NCBI GenBank assembly: GCA_018257865.1
Contig: JAEUBA010000123.1
Span: 1-63,496 of the forward strand
Direction of reading: 5' to 3'
Source of the DNA: Stereocaulon alpinum
Taxonomy: Eukaryota; Ascomycota; Lecanoromycetes; Lecanorales; Stereocaulaceae
DNA: 63,496 nt
How positions within the stretch are numbered: the stretch's first letter is position 1; every line of letters starts with the position of its first letter. The notes under the pieces were generated by a model, which was given only the letters and a program-made list of their open reading frames with translations, made no database searches and was not told where the DNA came from. Both the position numbers and the translations under genes were made by a program. Below, one piece after another: positions 22,959-33,676 of this stretch.

Positions 22959-23170
22959 GGCCAAACCCCCTAATTGGCCCCCACCTCTAGATCTGTACGC
23001 AGAACTAATACTTTCGTGTATGAGATCATAGCCCTTATAACACTCAAATCTTTCTGAAATGCTAGTAAATCTCGCTGATTTGGCGTTTGAAAGACCCTGG
23101 GGTTAGAGTACAGAACAGAGTCGCTCTGGGAAATTTAGCCGTCCGAAACTGGCCAGTTAGGGGGTTGACC
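22959..23170. mobile_element. About 210-bp MITE-like element with inverted repeats
   Basis: The left end reads GGCCAAACCCCCTAATTGGC (22959-22978). The right end, GGCCAGTTAGGGGGTTGACC (23151-23170), is its near-complement when reversed: CAACCCCCTAACTGGCC against CAAACCCCCTAATTGGCC. About 170 bp of non-coding sequence lies between. Short terminal inverted repeats enclosing a non-coding core suggest a non-autonomous DNA transposon, perhaps of the Tc1/mariner-pogo group. Flanking target duplications were not resolved. Confidence 0.45.
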
Positions 23171-23528
23171 ACCCGCCCGCAACAAGTCTCATAAGTGATA
23201 ATCTACGCGACAGACTTGGCAACAAGGAAAGCTCCAAATTTGCACCCCAATGGTGCAGCTCTAGAGTCCTCCACGATTGGCTTCAGGGTCCTTTTCTGGA
23301 TGGCAGGAGTCGGTTGCCCATGGAGCCATGAACCTCTGGTTCTAGCTGTAGGAAAATCCCGAGGATATCCCGAGGTACACGCACCCTCGCCAAGCCCTTC
23401 TCTGGTGATTCTACCATGCCGAGCATCCTCTACAATGGCCAATGAGGCCCAATTGCCTCAGAGCCTCCATTCTCACTCCTATACCCCTTCGCCCTAAACC
23501 TCGCCTAAGCTTGCAGACCCTCAGCACA

Positions 23529-24461
23529 ATGTCCACTTCCAGCCCAACTCCCCCATCCTCCCCCAAACCCCTCAAGATCCTCATGCTACACGGTATGCAA
23601 AAACATCCCCATCTCAGACCTGCAATCCCTACACTAACATCCACAGGCTTCACCCAATCCTCCACCCTCTTCAGCGCCAAAACCCGCGCCCTGCATAAAG
23701 CCCTTACGAAAACCTTCCCACCAACCCACTACACCCTCTCCCTCTCCTACCCCTGCGCCCCACACAAGCTGCCCCTAGCCGACATCCCAGGCTTCGACTC
23801 CGCGGCTCTCGAGAAAGCTGACTCTGAGGCGCCAGAGGCGTATGGATGGTGGAGACGGAAAGACCACGATGACCCCAAGGAGATAGTTTATGAGGGATTG
23901 GAGAGGGGGTTGGATGTTATTGCCGAAACGATTAGGAGTGAGGGGCCATTTGATGGGGTGGTGGGTTTCAGTCAGGGGGCTGCGGCGGCGGGGATGGTTG
24001 CTGCGCTGTTAGAAGGACGGGCGCGGAGAGAGGGGTTTGAGAAGGCGGAGAAGGGGGGTGGGATACTATATTTGGAGAGCTTTCTGGTGAGAGAGGGGGA
24101 TAAGGTGGCGGTAGATGGCTTTGTGCAGGGGCCGCTGGAATTTGCGGTCTGTTATAGTGGGTTTAGGGCGCCGGGGAAGAGGTATCAGGGATTTTACGAG
24201 CCGAAGATACGGACGAAGGTGCTGCATGTGCTTGGGCAGGTGGATGTGGTTGTTGATGAGATTAGGGCGAGGAAGCTTGTGGAGGTTTGTGAAGGGGGTG
24301 AGGGGAGGGTGGTTGTGCATCCTGGGGGGCATTTTGTGCCAAGTCAGAAGCCTTGGTTGGATGCTGTTGTAGGATTTGTAAAGGATTGCGTGGAGAGAAA
24401 CGGTAAGGGGAAAGGAGAAGACAAAGAGGAGAGAGTGGAGGATATGGATGTTCCTTTCTAG
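23529..24461 (+). CDS. FSH1-type serine hydrolase (alpha/beta hydrolase)
   Basis: Two exons, 23529-23592 and 23647-24461, give 292 residues. The 54-nt intron (GTATGC..CACAG) is a multiple of three and could be read through, but removing it restores the family motif LMLHGFTQSSTLFSAKTRAL. The catalytic triad is visible: Ser130 in GFSQGAA, Asp221 in LGQVDVVV, and His250 in HPGGHFVP. The family (yeast FSH1-3, human OVCA2) hydrolyses ester substrates and includes enzymes of secondary metabolism, but no cluster surrounds this gene. An in-frame Met at 23442 would add 29 basic, acid-free residues that could act as a mitochondrial presequence; the start at 23529 has the better context (CACAATGTC). The acid-rich tail is unusual. 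Confidence 0.88.
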   Translation: MSTSSPTPPSSPKPLKILMLHGMQKHPHLRPAIPTLTSTGFTQSSTLFSAKTRALHKALTKTFPPTHYTLSLSYPCAPHKLPLADIPGFDSAALEKADSEAPEAYGWWRRKDHDDPKEIVYEGLERGLDVIAETIRSEGPFDGVVGFSQGAAAAGMVAALLEGRARREGFEKAEKGGGILYLESFLVREGDKVAVDGFVQGPLEFAVCYSGFRAPGKRYQGFYEPKIRTKVLHVLGQVDVVVDEIRARKLVEVCEGGEGRVVVHPGGHFVPSQKPWLDAVVGFVKDCVERNGKGKGEDKEERVEDMDVPF

Positions 24462-24705
24462 GGAACGGACCGGGCTTTGCGCATAGCGACGGTGTCTTGG
24501 GTACCCACGCATTGTGTTATAGGATCCAATGATCTTGGGAAGCCGACATATAGGCCGGGTGATCATTTGATTTTAGAGGGCTATACCGCCAGATCTATAG
24601 AACCGCTGTATGGTATCATGTTAAGAAGAACACATCCGCTAAAATATGAACCCATGAGGTATAGCGTCATCAAGCAATAAGCCAAGAGGTCGCAGAACTA
24701 TCGGC

Positions 24706-26093
24706 TCACTTCGCCTTCTTCTTTTCGTCTGCCTCGTTGTACGGATGTTTTATAGTCAGGCACCAGATATCAAGATAGTCACAGATGGTAGTAATGACAT
24801 CGTGCTAAAAGACGTTAATTTTGAAACCGAGTTTTGAAAGTCGTACTCACAACAAAGCTTCCATAGACTCCAAATCCCAGTCCCATAAGCATAAAGACGA
24901 ATGCTATTTGATATGTTCCATTTCCCAGAGCACTAGGCCACAGCCCCAAGAATGGCCCTAACGAATCGAGAACAGCAAGGCTCAGGGGTACAGTGAGCAC
25001 GTTATACATAGGAAAGACTGGATTTTGGGTCAAATGTGCAACGATCATCAGGCCGACAGAGTATGCATTGATCAGTCCGACGTAGAAAACGAACGGTATG
25101 AGATGATATTCAAGGATGATCGGCTGGAGGTAAAGGTATGCTGGGATAAAAGTCCAAGTCAGGAAGTATGGCAGAAGCCCATAAAGCGGTTTGATAACAT
25201 CTTGTTTTCGTTCTCGTTGGACTTCCATCACATGCATGGCGCTAGAGATGTTTTGTTAGTATTGGCTTGGCTACCATTAGAATTAGTTGACTGTGGATCG
25301 TTTACCTTTGCACAGTGTTTGCGACCAGAACAAGCCCTCCGTACACCATATACCACTGATTCCAGGGCAATTCATAGACGTAATCGGGTATGATTCCATG
25401 CTTTGCAATACCAATGGTCCCCAGCATAGACTGCTGCCAGAAGCTGCCACCACCTTTCACTGCGGTAATTGCATACACAATGCATAGCGTCAAGATACCC
25501 TCGACAGGACCGGATACGATGCCGAGGATCAGGGTCTGGGTATAGTATTCGTCCCAGGTTTGAATGTAGAACGTGAGCGTTGCTACGTTCCATCAGCATG
25601 GGCTGCACCATAAGTATACACGGTGTCTTCGGGTAGCCTTACAGCCAAACAATGTCAATACGGTGTACCAGCTTTGCCCCAGATTTACCGCAGCCGCAAA
25701 CAGCAAAACCTCGATCACAGTATTACATGCATCCACACCATGGTCGAACAGTTCCCCAAGAGGTCCGCTCTGATGTGTTCTCCGTGCTTGCGTACCATCT
25801 ACCGCATCGAAGGTCTGGTATAAGAACAATCCGATTGCCCATGAAGCATATACCCATGGTGGCATGTCCTGGTCGAGGGTAGGGTTATACCAGAGAAGTG
25901 TCAGAAAGTTGATGACGACGAAGCTGAAGCCGGACAATGTGATGGCATTGGGTGCCATAGACATCGGAAAGCATTTTATAACGACATTATTGTAGAATGG
26001 CTTGAGGACATATTTGGAGGTCAACGAATGGTCGACTCCGGCATACTTGTAGCGATGGAGGCCTTCTAGATGTTTTGAACGAATGTAGACCAT
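24706..26093 (-). CDS. EPT1: Ethanolamine/choline phosphotransferase (EPT1/CPT1 family)
   Basis: This multi-pass ER/Golgi membrane enzyme performs the last step of the Kennedy pathway, transferring phosphoethanolamine or phosphocholine from its CDP form to diacylglycerol. Four exons, 25643-26093, 25306-25582, 24851-25241 and 24706-24804, total 1,218 nt (405 residues). The CDP-alcohol phosphotransferase signature DGx2ARx8Gx3Dx3D is complete: DGTQAR, then GPLG, then ELFDHGVD. N-terminal YKYAGVDHSLTSKYVLKPF and the downstream TWDEYYTQTL..SGPVEGI match the family closely. The small last exon encodes TTICDYLDIWCLTIKHPYN, a conserved fungal C-terminus that confirms the final splice. The start was chosen at MVYIRSKHLEGL rather than an upstream Met because the family begins there. 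Head-group preference cannot be read from the sequence. Confidence 0.94.
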
Positions 26094-26794
26094 CTTCGAC
26101 GTTGGTGCAGGACGAGATAGCACCACAGTCTCCCAATGCTCTCGAGGTCGAAGAAGAAGTCGGGTGATGTTGTCCAAGGCGCGCGATTTCAGTTTCAGGG
26201 TTCACGCGTTGCCAAGAGCACAATGACGCTCCGCCAAGTCAGGGCGATGGTACCTATATAACTTAGCTTCTGGCTTACCTTATCCAAGTAACAATGCATG
26301 AGGGAGCATTCAGCAACCTTGCGAAAGCCATGCAATCGTCTACGAGATGTCGAGTCACTCTTTCCGCAGTAGGATACTGCGATGAACAAGTGGTCAATGA
26401 CTTGAAATTCATTTCATAGGTCCTTCAGAAAATTGCAAGTAACAGATGTAAGTCTCTTGTGGGTTATGTGGTCTCGTTTTATTTGCATCGTATTTGATCC
26501 AGTCCAGGCTTAGTATTTCTATAAAGGGCGCAATCTAGACATATGCACAGCAACTTTCAGTGATCACCATTTCTCTTAGAGGTCTAAGTAAGATTGAAGG
26601 ATAGGACGCTTGTCTGAAGTTTATGCGGTCTGCCCATCTGGAGGAGATACTGCAGAATAGGCACAGAAATCGCATCAAATGCCTAGTCTGAGCGAATGGG
26701 TATTTTCTATTCCTTCAATTTCATCAGGTGATCTTGATCGTGAGTACCGTGTGCCATGACGTCGTATACCAATCTCGGAGGAGGGACGAGGTTC
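26094..26794. other. Intergenic
   Basis: No gene is seen. The left part is the EPT1 promoter; the right part is the 3' flank of the minus-strand membrane-protein gene. Confidence 0.45.
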
Positions 26795-28529
26795 TTATTC
26801 ATACGTCGAGGTGCCAAGTGAAGCAAGAGGAATGCTGACCTGCTTCGCACATCCAGAGCAATAGTTCGCTGATTCCGCCAATGTCAGCCCTGTCACGGCA
26901 TCATTGAACAGGCATGGGTGGTTCTTACCTTTGGGATCTTTATGAGCGAGCCAGGCTCCTGAGCACAAGTTCAATATGTTCCAGAGCACTTGCATGAACA
27001 CAAAATCCGCGACTAGGACAGACATGAAGAGAGTCCCCGTCGATTTCCGTCTCGGTACTTGACACAGATATTTCGTAGATATTACTGCGGCGGACGTGTT
27101 CAAGGGTCCAGTTTGGCCCTTTAGGGCCTCATAGCTGTCGTTTGCTGGACCAGGCTTTGTGCTCACTGGAGACTTCTGCATCTCGGTAAAATTTTGCGTA
27201 AAGTATTGCAGGGTAGTTGCATTGAGAAGGATGTTAGGCGTGGCAGTGGTCTGACCTAAATCTGTCATGATGGTAGAGTAGAACGACTTTGCCAGGCTGT
27301 CTGAGGCGAGCCAGACGTTGGGAGAAGCGTTGTTAGATGAGAGATTGAAAACACTCGTGGTGTAATTATTATCACCAGGAAGGGAAAAGCTAACCCCACT
27401 TGCAGCAAAGGTATTGGTTTCGTCTGCTACCACAGTGTTTGATATGAAGCGATAGTCAACGTCCCAAAAGCCGAGGTCACTGATATCTTGAACAGGACTG
27501 CTAGCGTTAGGTTGTGAAAAGTCTAGGGTGTGCATATTTGTCAACGAATTGCCTTTTTACACAAAGTGAGTACCAACGTACGTATCGTGCCCTTCCTCAA
27601 GTTATTCATTGTCTCAGCACGAGTATTTTGCATCTCACGTGAAACATATGCCCAATACTGAGATCTGAACACTTTTAGTCCTTAGCACAATCAGAATTTG
27701 AGATGAGAGACCTTACAGCAGCGATTCACCCCACCAAAGACTTGCTTTAGTCGTGGCATTTCTTTCGATGAAACTGAACAGCCCAACATGCGTGCTATAA
27801 TTGTCAGTCGGAAATCGAGCTACTGTCGGAGGTACGAAGTCATATTCCGAGGTCAGGTTGAAGAAAATGATTCCACTGTCGCTGTGAATGCTGCAGGTAA
27901 TGAATGCCTTTCAAAATTAGTATATGATTCAACAGACCCTGAGGACACAGACTTGAAGAGTCTCGCCCCATGCATTCCATGCATACTGGCTTGTTGATCG
28001 GTCCTCCGACTCGAACTCTACTTCTATATTGTTGATCTGGCAATTCTGTAATGGGTTGTTGAGATAGGTAAGAGCTGGTGAGATAATCCGAGTAGACCCA
28101 TCTGCAATCGTCCAGATTCCCGTGAGAGTATACGTGAGCGCGGTTTGATTTGTGAAAAACCCTGGACCGCTTTAGTTCCACGGTTCGATTTTACTAGCGA
28201 GAGAGTTACTAGTATTTATCTGAACGTCGTCCGCTTGACACGTGGGCTTGGTCTGGCTTGTAAAGTATTCAGGCCAACGGTTCAACCATGCCCCGTTGGA
28301 GATTGTAGAATTTGGGTCCGTGACATATTCAAAACTGAAATGTATCAGACATTAGAGCGGCAGTCCTCATAGCTAAGGCTTAGTTGTACCTCTGATAATA
28401 GCCTGTTGATGCAATGTTGAGGAATGATAAAAGCACTAGTGCAATGGCGCCACCAATGAAAGTGACGGGTGTAAACCATCGGAAGGGATATGGTCGAGAG
28501 ATAGCATATTCAAACATTGATGTAGCCAT
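26795..28529 (-). CDS. Fungal membrane glycoprotein of unknown function
   Basis: Six exons, 28390-28529, 28210-28334, 27953-28161, 27717-27907, 27582-27664 and 26795-27522, total 1,476 nt (491 residues). One membrane segment lies near the N-terminus (FIGGAIALVLLSFLNI) and another near the C-terminus (MSVLVADFVFMQVLWNIL). Between them is a large extracytoplasmic region with many N-glycosylation sequons (NLSSNNAS, NATTLQYFTQNFT, NTS) and conserved pieces such as FFTNQTALTYTLTGIWT, WLASDSLAKSFYSTI and VISTKYLCQVPRRKSTG. This pattern belongs to an uncharacterised family widespread in Ascomycota and Basidiomycota. A 39-nt stretch near 26890-26930 (GTAAGA..ACAG) may be a seventh intron; it is in frame either way. 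The start could instead be at 28622. Confidence 0.75.
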
Positions 28530-29622
28530 CGAACTAAAAGACAATGCCAGTATGATACTTGAGTAAAATTGAGCGCATAAGAGTCGGGAATTGGGAGGAT
28601 ATAAAGCCAGGTTCACAAACATTCAGAGCAAGGCTGCGGCGCTACATCACCTCAAGCGTGAGGAGAAATGGGTTTGATAGTGTGACACAACCAGTAACAA
28701 GGGGCTGGAACAATTGCAGCGCCGTAAGGGCATAGGCCTTGAGTCAGTACGTCTTTAGCGTGGGGACGCTCAGCTCCTACATGATCTAAAATTAGCCGGT
28801 GCAGAGCGGCATGTGCCGCCCTTGGTGTCGACGAAGTAGTTCAGGCGAGGAGCAACGTTGACAGCCACGTGTTATTACGATAAGCAGAGACGAGACTTCG
28901 ATTTCATCATGAACCCATAGCGGTACGCAAGAAGGATGAATCATGTAGCAACATCGTGTACTCAGACGTCTTGTCGTAGGTTTAGAGTGTTGGGCAGAAC
29001 CTCAGCCTCCTTGGCGGAGCGCCCTCGAAACAGCACTAAGCCACCTTCAACCAAATCGTCGAAATCTGGCCGCACTAGTAGGATACCCCATATTTATCCC
29101 CTAAAGAACGTGCATCACCTGTGTGCAGTGTTATATCACCCAGGTCAGTCGCTATAGCGGCAACTTCAACACAGCCCCGATTGAGCTGAGCGCATTTCTG
29201 CTCTGCCTTTCTGCCAAGACACTTTCCATGCACGATGACATCACGCCATCTCAGGGTAAGGTAAGGTACCTAGTGGTTGTTGGCATTGAAGAGGTATTGC
29301 GTTAGAATATTAAGGGTAACTTGTAGATTCTCTAGTAGGGAGGGTGCTGGCTACTTATGTGCTCTAGGTGGTGGCGCGCTAGCGGTTGACTAAGCAACAG
29401 GCCTGAGGTGATATTTTAACGCTCCCCTTCAACGAATAGGCCTGGAAGCCCCTAAGAAGGCTCCTCTATAGCTGCTGAAGCTCCCCTTGAATCCCTTGTC
29501 GTGTCCTTAAAAGCCTCGTTAAACCCTGAAACCTCCGCTTGATTCGCGCGTTCTGGCGTAGAGGAAAATAGGGAAGAGTACCCTAGACGTATTAGCTATG
29601 CCTGCTGATATTAGGCTTAGCT
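28530..29622. other. Intergenic leading into the minisatellite
   Basis: No gene is supported. From about 29300 rightwards, CpA becomes scarce and TpA commoner, a mild form of the composition at the left end of the window. GGTAAGGTAAGGTACC at 29256-29272 is one copy of a short intergenic motif that recurs elsewhere. Confidence 0.45.
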
Positions 29623-30189
29623 GTGCCTGCTGGTGCAGGGCTTATCGTACTGGCTAACGTTATTAGCTGCAGTACTGAAACCGGTGTGCCTGCCGGTGCA
29701 GGGCTTATCGTACTGGCTGACGTTGTTAGCTGCAGTACTGAAACCGGTGTGCCTGCTGGTACAGGGCTTATCGTACTGGCTGACGTTATTGGCTGCAGTA
29801 CTCAAACCGGTGTGCCTGCTGGTGCAGGGCTTGTCGTACTGGCTGACGTTGTTGGCTGCAGTACTGAAACCGGTATACCTGCTGGTGTAGGGCTTGTCTT
29901 ACTGGCTGACGTTGTTAGCTGCAGTACTGAAACCGGTGTACCTGCCGGTACAGGGCTTATCGTACTGGCTGACGTTATTGGCTGCAGTACTCAAACCGGT
30001 GTGCCTGCCGGTATAGGGCTTGTCGTACTGGCTGACGTTGTTGGCTGCAGTACTGAAACCAGTATACCTGCTGGTGCAGGGCTTGTCTTACTGGCTAACG
30101 TTGTTAGCTGCAGTACTGAAACCGGTGTGCCTGCTGGTGCAGGGCTTATCGTACTAGCTGACGTTGTTGGCTGCAGTACTAAAACTGGT
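29623..30189 (+). repeat. 63-bp minisatellite, nine tandem copies, open in frame
   Basis: Nine units of exactly 63 bp run from 29623 to 30189; each begins with GTGCCTGCTGGTGCAGGGC or a variant. Because 63 is divisible by three, the plus strand stays open across all copies and on to 30297 (224 residues). It would encode a hydrophobic 21-residue repeat containing AGLIVLADVV and CSTETG. A second plus frame and a minus frame are also open for several units. Differences between copies are mostly TG/TA and C/T transitions (GTGCC, GTACC, ATACC; TTATCG, TTGTCG), as RIP would leave. No signal peptide, splice partner or codon bias argues for a real protein, so I treat it as a repeat. Confidence 0.85.
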
Positions 30190-30846
30190 GTGCCTCCGCT
30201 GCTATCCTCCGGCGTATACCACAGTGTTTTATACCCGATCTTTAGGGTACTACGTAGTATGCCCTCGCTGCTATCCTCCTCTCCTAGCCCCTTTTGAGGC
30301 CCCGTATACTGATTCAGTTCGCGGTCGGTAGTAGGTAGTAGGTAGGGTATGCGTAGGGATTCGTTAGGGTCGATCTCGATCCCCGTAGGCCGTAAGGTAA
30401 GTGCTGTCGAAGCGGTGTCATTAGGGGTCGTAGTATTATCGAAATTTTATCGAAATTAATCCCCCGGGCTTGAATACGACGTAAGGAGTAATACCTATAC
30501 GAAGGAAGTTACCTAGCAGTAGCAGTTGATCGCTGAACCCGGGCTCATAACCCTTTAGAATATCAGTAAGCTATTGACTGATTGGTCATTGATTTGGGGT
30601 GGAACAATCTATTGCTATTGGAGTTGTTGCAGCTAGATAGAATTGCATGCAGAGATTTTATCTAGTGCGCGCATGGAGGCCTTGGCGAGCCCTAGCCCTA
30701 GTAGGCTAGCTAAGCGAGCCTTGCCAAGCATTGCCAAGTAGGCCTCATCCACCATAGTTTTCACCACTTATTCTAACGTATTGCATTATCATTAGCGTGA
30801 GATAAGCGTGAACGCCGAAGCTATGCATAATTATATGGAACCACCC
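30190..30846. other. Intergenic with imperfect hairpin
   Basis: The CpA-poor composition continues to about 30560. Near 30675-30750, GGAGGCCTTGGCGAGCC and GCCAAGTAGGCCTC form the arms of an imperfect hairpin, possibly a small degenerate element. No gene is seen. Confidence 0.4.
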
Positions 30847-31642
30847 TTAAGCAACGCCGTTGACCAATGTTTGTCTCCCTCTAGCGTTCCCATCTTCGGT
30901 AGATAGACTCCAGTCCTTGACCCCTCCCTTCCAGTCTGCTATTCGACCCTCCCTAACCCCAACAAGAACAACCCTGACTTCCTCACCCTCAATATAGCAC
31001 TTGGTACCGCCGTCAACTTCTTCAGGTGCTTGCGGAGCAGAACCCCAAAAGCCTTGTTCTTCCCTGGCTTGGTCTCCAAAGGTATTGTTTTCCAAATGCC
31101 TTTCCTTGCACCATTTCTCTTCCTCGCTTCCTTGCTCAACCATCACAGCTTCCCCATTGATTGTAGCACTTATGCTGCTCAGAGAACTCGTATTGATGTT
31201 GAGCAATAAGCTTGCTAAGCTCGACCTTGTTGCTTGAGGTGGCGGCGAGCTCTCTCGGGTGGGGTCTGGAATGCGTGTAGGCGGCCGATGTGATACCCAG
31301 TCATGCACGAGGAGGGACACTCGAGGGTTATTTATCAGATTCAAGGTCTTCTTGGAGGTCGGGTTCGTGGTCATTATGATCACTGGGTTTGGGTTGAAGG
31401 GCGTAGAGGGTAGATAGGTATAATTCATGAGGGAGATATGGGGGAACATGGCATCGCAAGTAGCGAGATGGAGCTGATCCTTGAATCAGCTATACATCAA
31501 CGCACAGTTGAAGAAGTCCACTTACAAACCTAGCATTCTTCAAGCATGTCTCAACTTCTGATGGTAAAGACGAAGATACCTGTGGATGTGTAACTGTAGC
31601 CGAAGCTTCCCAGTTCAACTGGGGCTGGTGAATATCTGTCAT
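30847..31642 (-). CDS. Pyridoxamine 5'-phosphate oxidase-like FMN-binding protein
   Basis: Two exons, 31526-31642 and 30847-31473, give 247 residues. The intron is 52 nt (GTAAGT..ATCAG). After splicing, the N-terminus reads CLKNARFLHLATCDAMFPHI, followed by SLMNYTYL and VIIMTTNPTSKKTLNLINNPR with VSLLVHDWVS. This is the split-barrel pattern of PNPOx-like flavoproteins related to yeast YLR456W/YPR172W. These bind FMN, but their substrate is not established, and classical PNPOx substrate residues are not evident. The start at MTDIHQPQLNW was chosen over an upstream Met at 31729. The gene adjoins the minisatellite region yet has normal composition. Confidence 0.82.
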
Positions 31643-32974
31643 GGCGAGTACCTTGACATGTGTCTGCGAAGCATATGAAACATAGCTACGTATGGCGCAA
31701 GACTTGAAGATTCGGGTGGAACCTCTCAAGACTGATGATTCGTTGAAGCTCGGCGGTATGTAAAATACGCGGGCGTACTAGGGTATCCTAGGTTATCATC
31801 GGCACGCCAGACCTCAAATGCTCGTCTCCTATAAACATTCTGTTGATCCAGTCTCCGAAAACATTTTTCATTCACGTTACGCACTGGCTGGCGTTATCGT
31901 ACAGTCAATATATATGGCGCAGCCACTAGGTATTTGGGCTCTTAACCCTTCCTCCTCATGCTTCACAATGGCCTGTAATTGTCCTGATACCGCCTTCAGC
32001 AGAATGAATGCTCAAAAGCTTCCTTGCCCCAGAGCAGTCATATGCAGAGGTATACTACCAGGCGTCAGCACCCTTTCTTCCTGCTATTCTGATATGTCCA
32101 TCATTGATTCCAGCAATTCTATCATTGCCGATTGATTATTTCAGGTGACCTGCAATCACTTCTCTCCTGAATGCAAAATTTCCAACCTTCTTGCCCGCTG
32201 CAAACCGTATCTTTATGAGATGTGTTAAGAGGCACTGTGCCTCGGAAAGATGCAACAAATGTGCTTCATCCCGCTAAGCGTGTATTCCTGCATAGAAAGG
32301 GGCCATTGCTCCAATCTGGCTAAGATCAGAGGAGACTGTTCGCGAACGAGCTTGGACATGTGTCATTTCATTCCGTCCTCTGCTATAGAGGAGTATATTG
32401 AGTATGAAAGCGAGCACAGCGACGATCTGTCAACAGTGAGAGGCTGTAAGGCAGCGCGTTCTTAATTCCATACGCTGTTGAAGAGAATGGAATCTTCTTA
32501 AAGATATCAATAGAGCAGGGATGCTGCAATTAAACGGGCTCAAATTCGCCACCTCATTAGACGGAGATGATCAAGATACTCACTACATAATGGTCTCGCA
32601 ATTCTGTTCACTCTTCCCATTGCTGAGACCTCACGTCAGCGAATTTTTCACATTCGGAAAGGGGTCATGGCGTTCTATGGAGAGTATGTGCCGCCAATTA
32701 GAGTGACAGAGGAGGCGTCTGCTGAGGGTGGTGATGTGGACATGGTAAGCCCTGGGCCCCGCACATCACCGGACAACAGTGATGAGCTTGCTTGCCACCC
32801 CATAACAAACCCGGCACAAGCTCTGCATTTTCCTCTTCTTCCTATAACACACCTCGCTAATGTAAGCACAAGATCCATCAAGAGAACATCACCAACATCA
32901 CAGCAACAGTTGAGAACCCAACCAAAACCATCACCAATATCACAAACACAGCCCAGTAGACAACCAAGACCACA
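31643..32974. other. Intergenic with possible ankyrin relic
   Basis: No intact gene is seen. A degenerate ankyrin-like stretch on the minus strand is listed separately. The right part, rich in ACCAAC and ATCACCA, is the promoter and 5' UTR of the next gene. Confidence 0.4.
31945..32110 (-). pseudogene. Possible ankyrin-repeat relic
   Basis: On the minus strand one frame reads GSIPLHMTALGQGSF, then a stop, then AFILLKAVSGQ. This resembles the ankyrin pattern (TPLH.AA..G....LLL..GA) broken by nonsense codons. It is short and could be chance. Confidence 0.2.
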
Positions 32975-33676
32975 ATGGCTCCAAAGCGTGACGTTGCACA
33001 AGAGCTCCTAGCCCGCTTCCCACCGAGCTCAGCTCTACTCGACGACCGCTGCAAGATCCTCATCCTAGTCGTTGACCACGGCATGGTCTGGGGCGATAAG
33101 GAACACCAAGAGTTCATCGCAAACTTCAAGAAACACTACCTCGTAGAGGCCTCCGACCCGGCGTCTGGTATTGCCTTCATCAACTCAAAGAATCCGGACA
33201 TCATCTTCGTCATCGGAGCCACCACAATGCACGGATCCTGCAACCGTGAAGCAACCGCTACGCGTCTCAAGGAGTTCGCCCAGAACGGCGGCAAAGTGAT
33301 CTTCGGCGGCGTCCCTTACGGATTCAACCCCGAAAACAAACCGCAAGACCCCGCCGTCTTCAAAAAGATGTTCGGCCTAGACTGGGTCGTTGGCACCACG
33401 CAAGAAACTTTCACCAAACGCATGCCCGACGCCGCCAAGCCCCTCATATATAACCGCACCATCAAACTCCAAGCCACTTACCTCAAGAATGTCCCCGAAG
33501 ACGCGGCGCTTTTCTACGTCTGCGAGAACAAGATGGGAGCTAAGCCGAAGAAGAATGCTCAGTGCCCGGTTGCTTATCAGGCTTATGGCGAGGGATTCAT
33601 GGCGTATGTGGGGATGGAGGATTTGACGGGGGATGTCACGTTGGGAATGTATCGCGCCTTGTGTAAGGGTGCTTAG
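32975..33676 (+). CDS. Conserved hypothetical protein, GATase1/Rossmann-like
   Basis: A single exon encodes 233 residues with no signal peptide or membrane segment. Alternating hydrophobic strands and glycine turns (KILILVVDHG, DIIFVIGATT, GGKVIFGGVPYG, ALFYVCENK, EGFMAYVGMEDL) suggest a Rossmann or class I glutamine-amidotransferase-like fold. The layout resembles ThuA-like proteins, which lack the catalytic cysteine triad. I cannot name a reaction. Codon use is strongly biased to C in the first half, which suggests good expression. The start context (CACAATGGCTCC) is close to the fungal optimum. Coding status is secure; function is not. Confidence 0.85.
   Translation: MAPKRDVAQELLARFPPSSALLDDRCKILILVVDHGMVWGDKEHQEFIANFKKHYLVEASDPASGIAFINSKNPDIIFVIGATTMHGSCNREATATRLKEFAQNGGKVIFGGVPYGFNPENKPQDPAVFKKMFGLDWVVGTTQETFTKRMPDAAKPLIYNRTIKLQATYLKNVPEDAALFYVCENKMGAKPKKNAQCPVAYQAYGEGFMAYVGMEDLTGDVTLGMYRALCKGA

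Noticed and set aside
29617..29805. Tandem repeat considered as a CRISPR array or as a minus-strand protein
   Set aside because: There are no unique spacers between repeats, the genome is eukaryotic, and the minus frame stops after three units.
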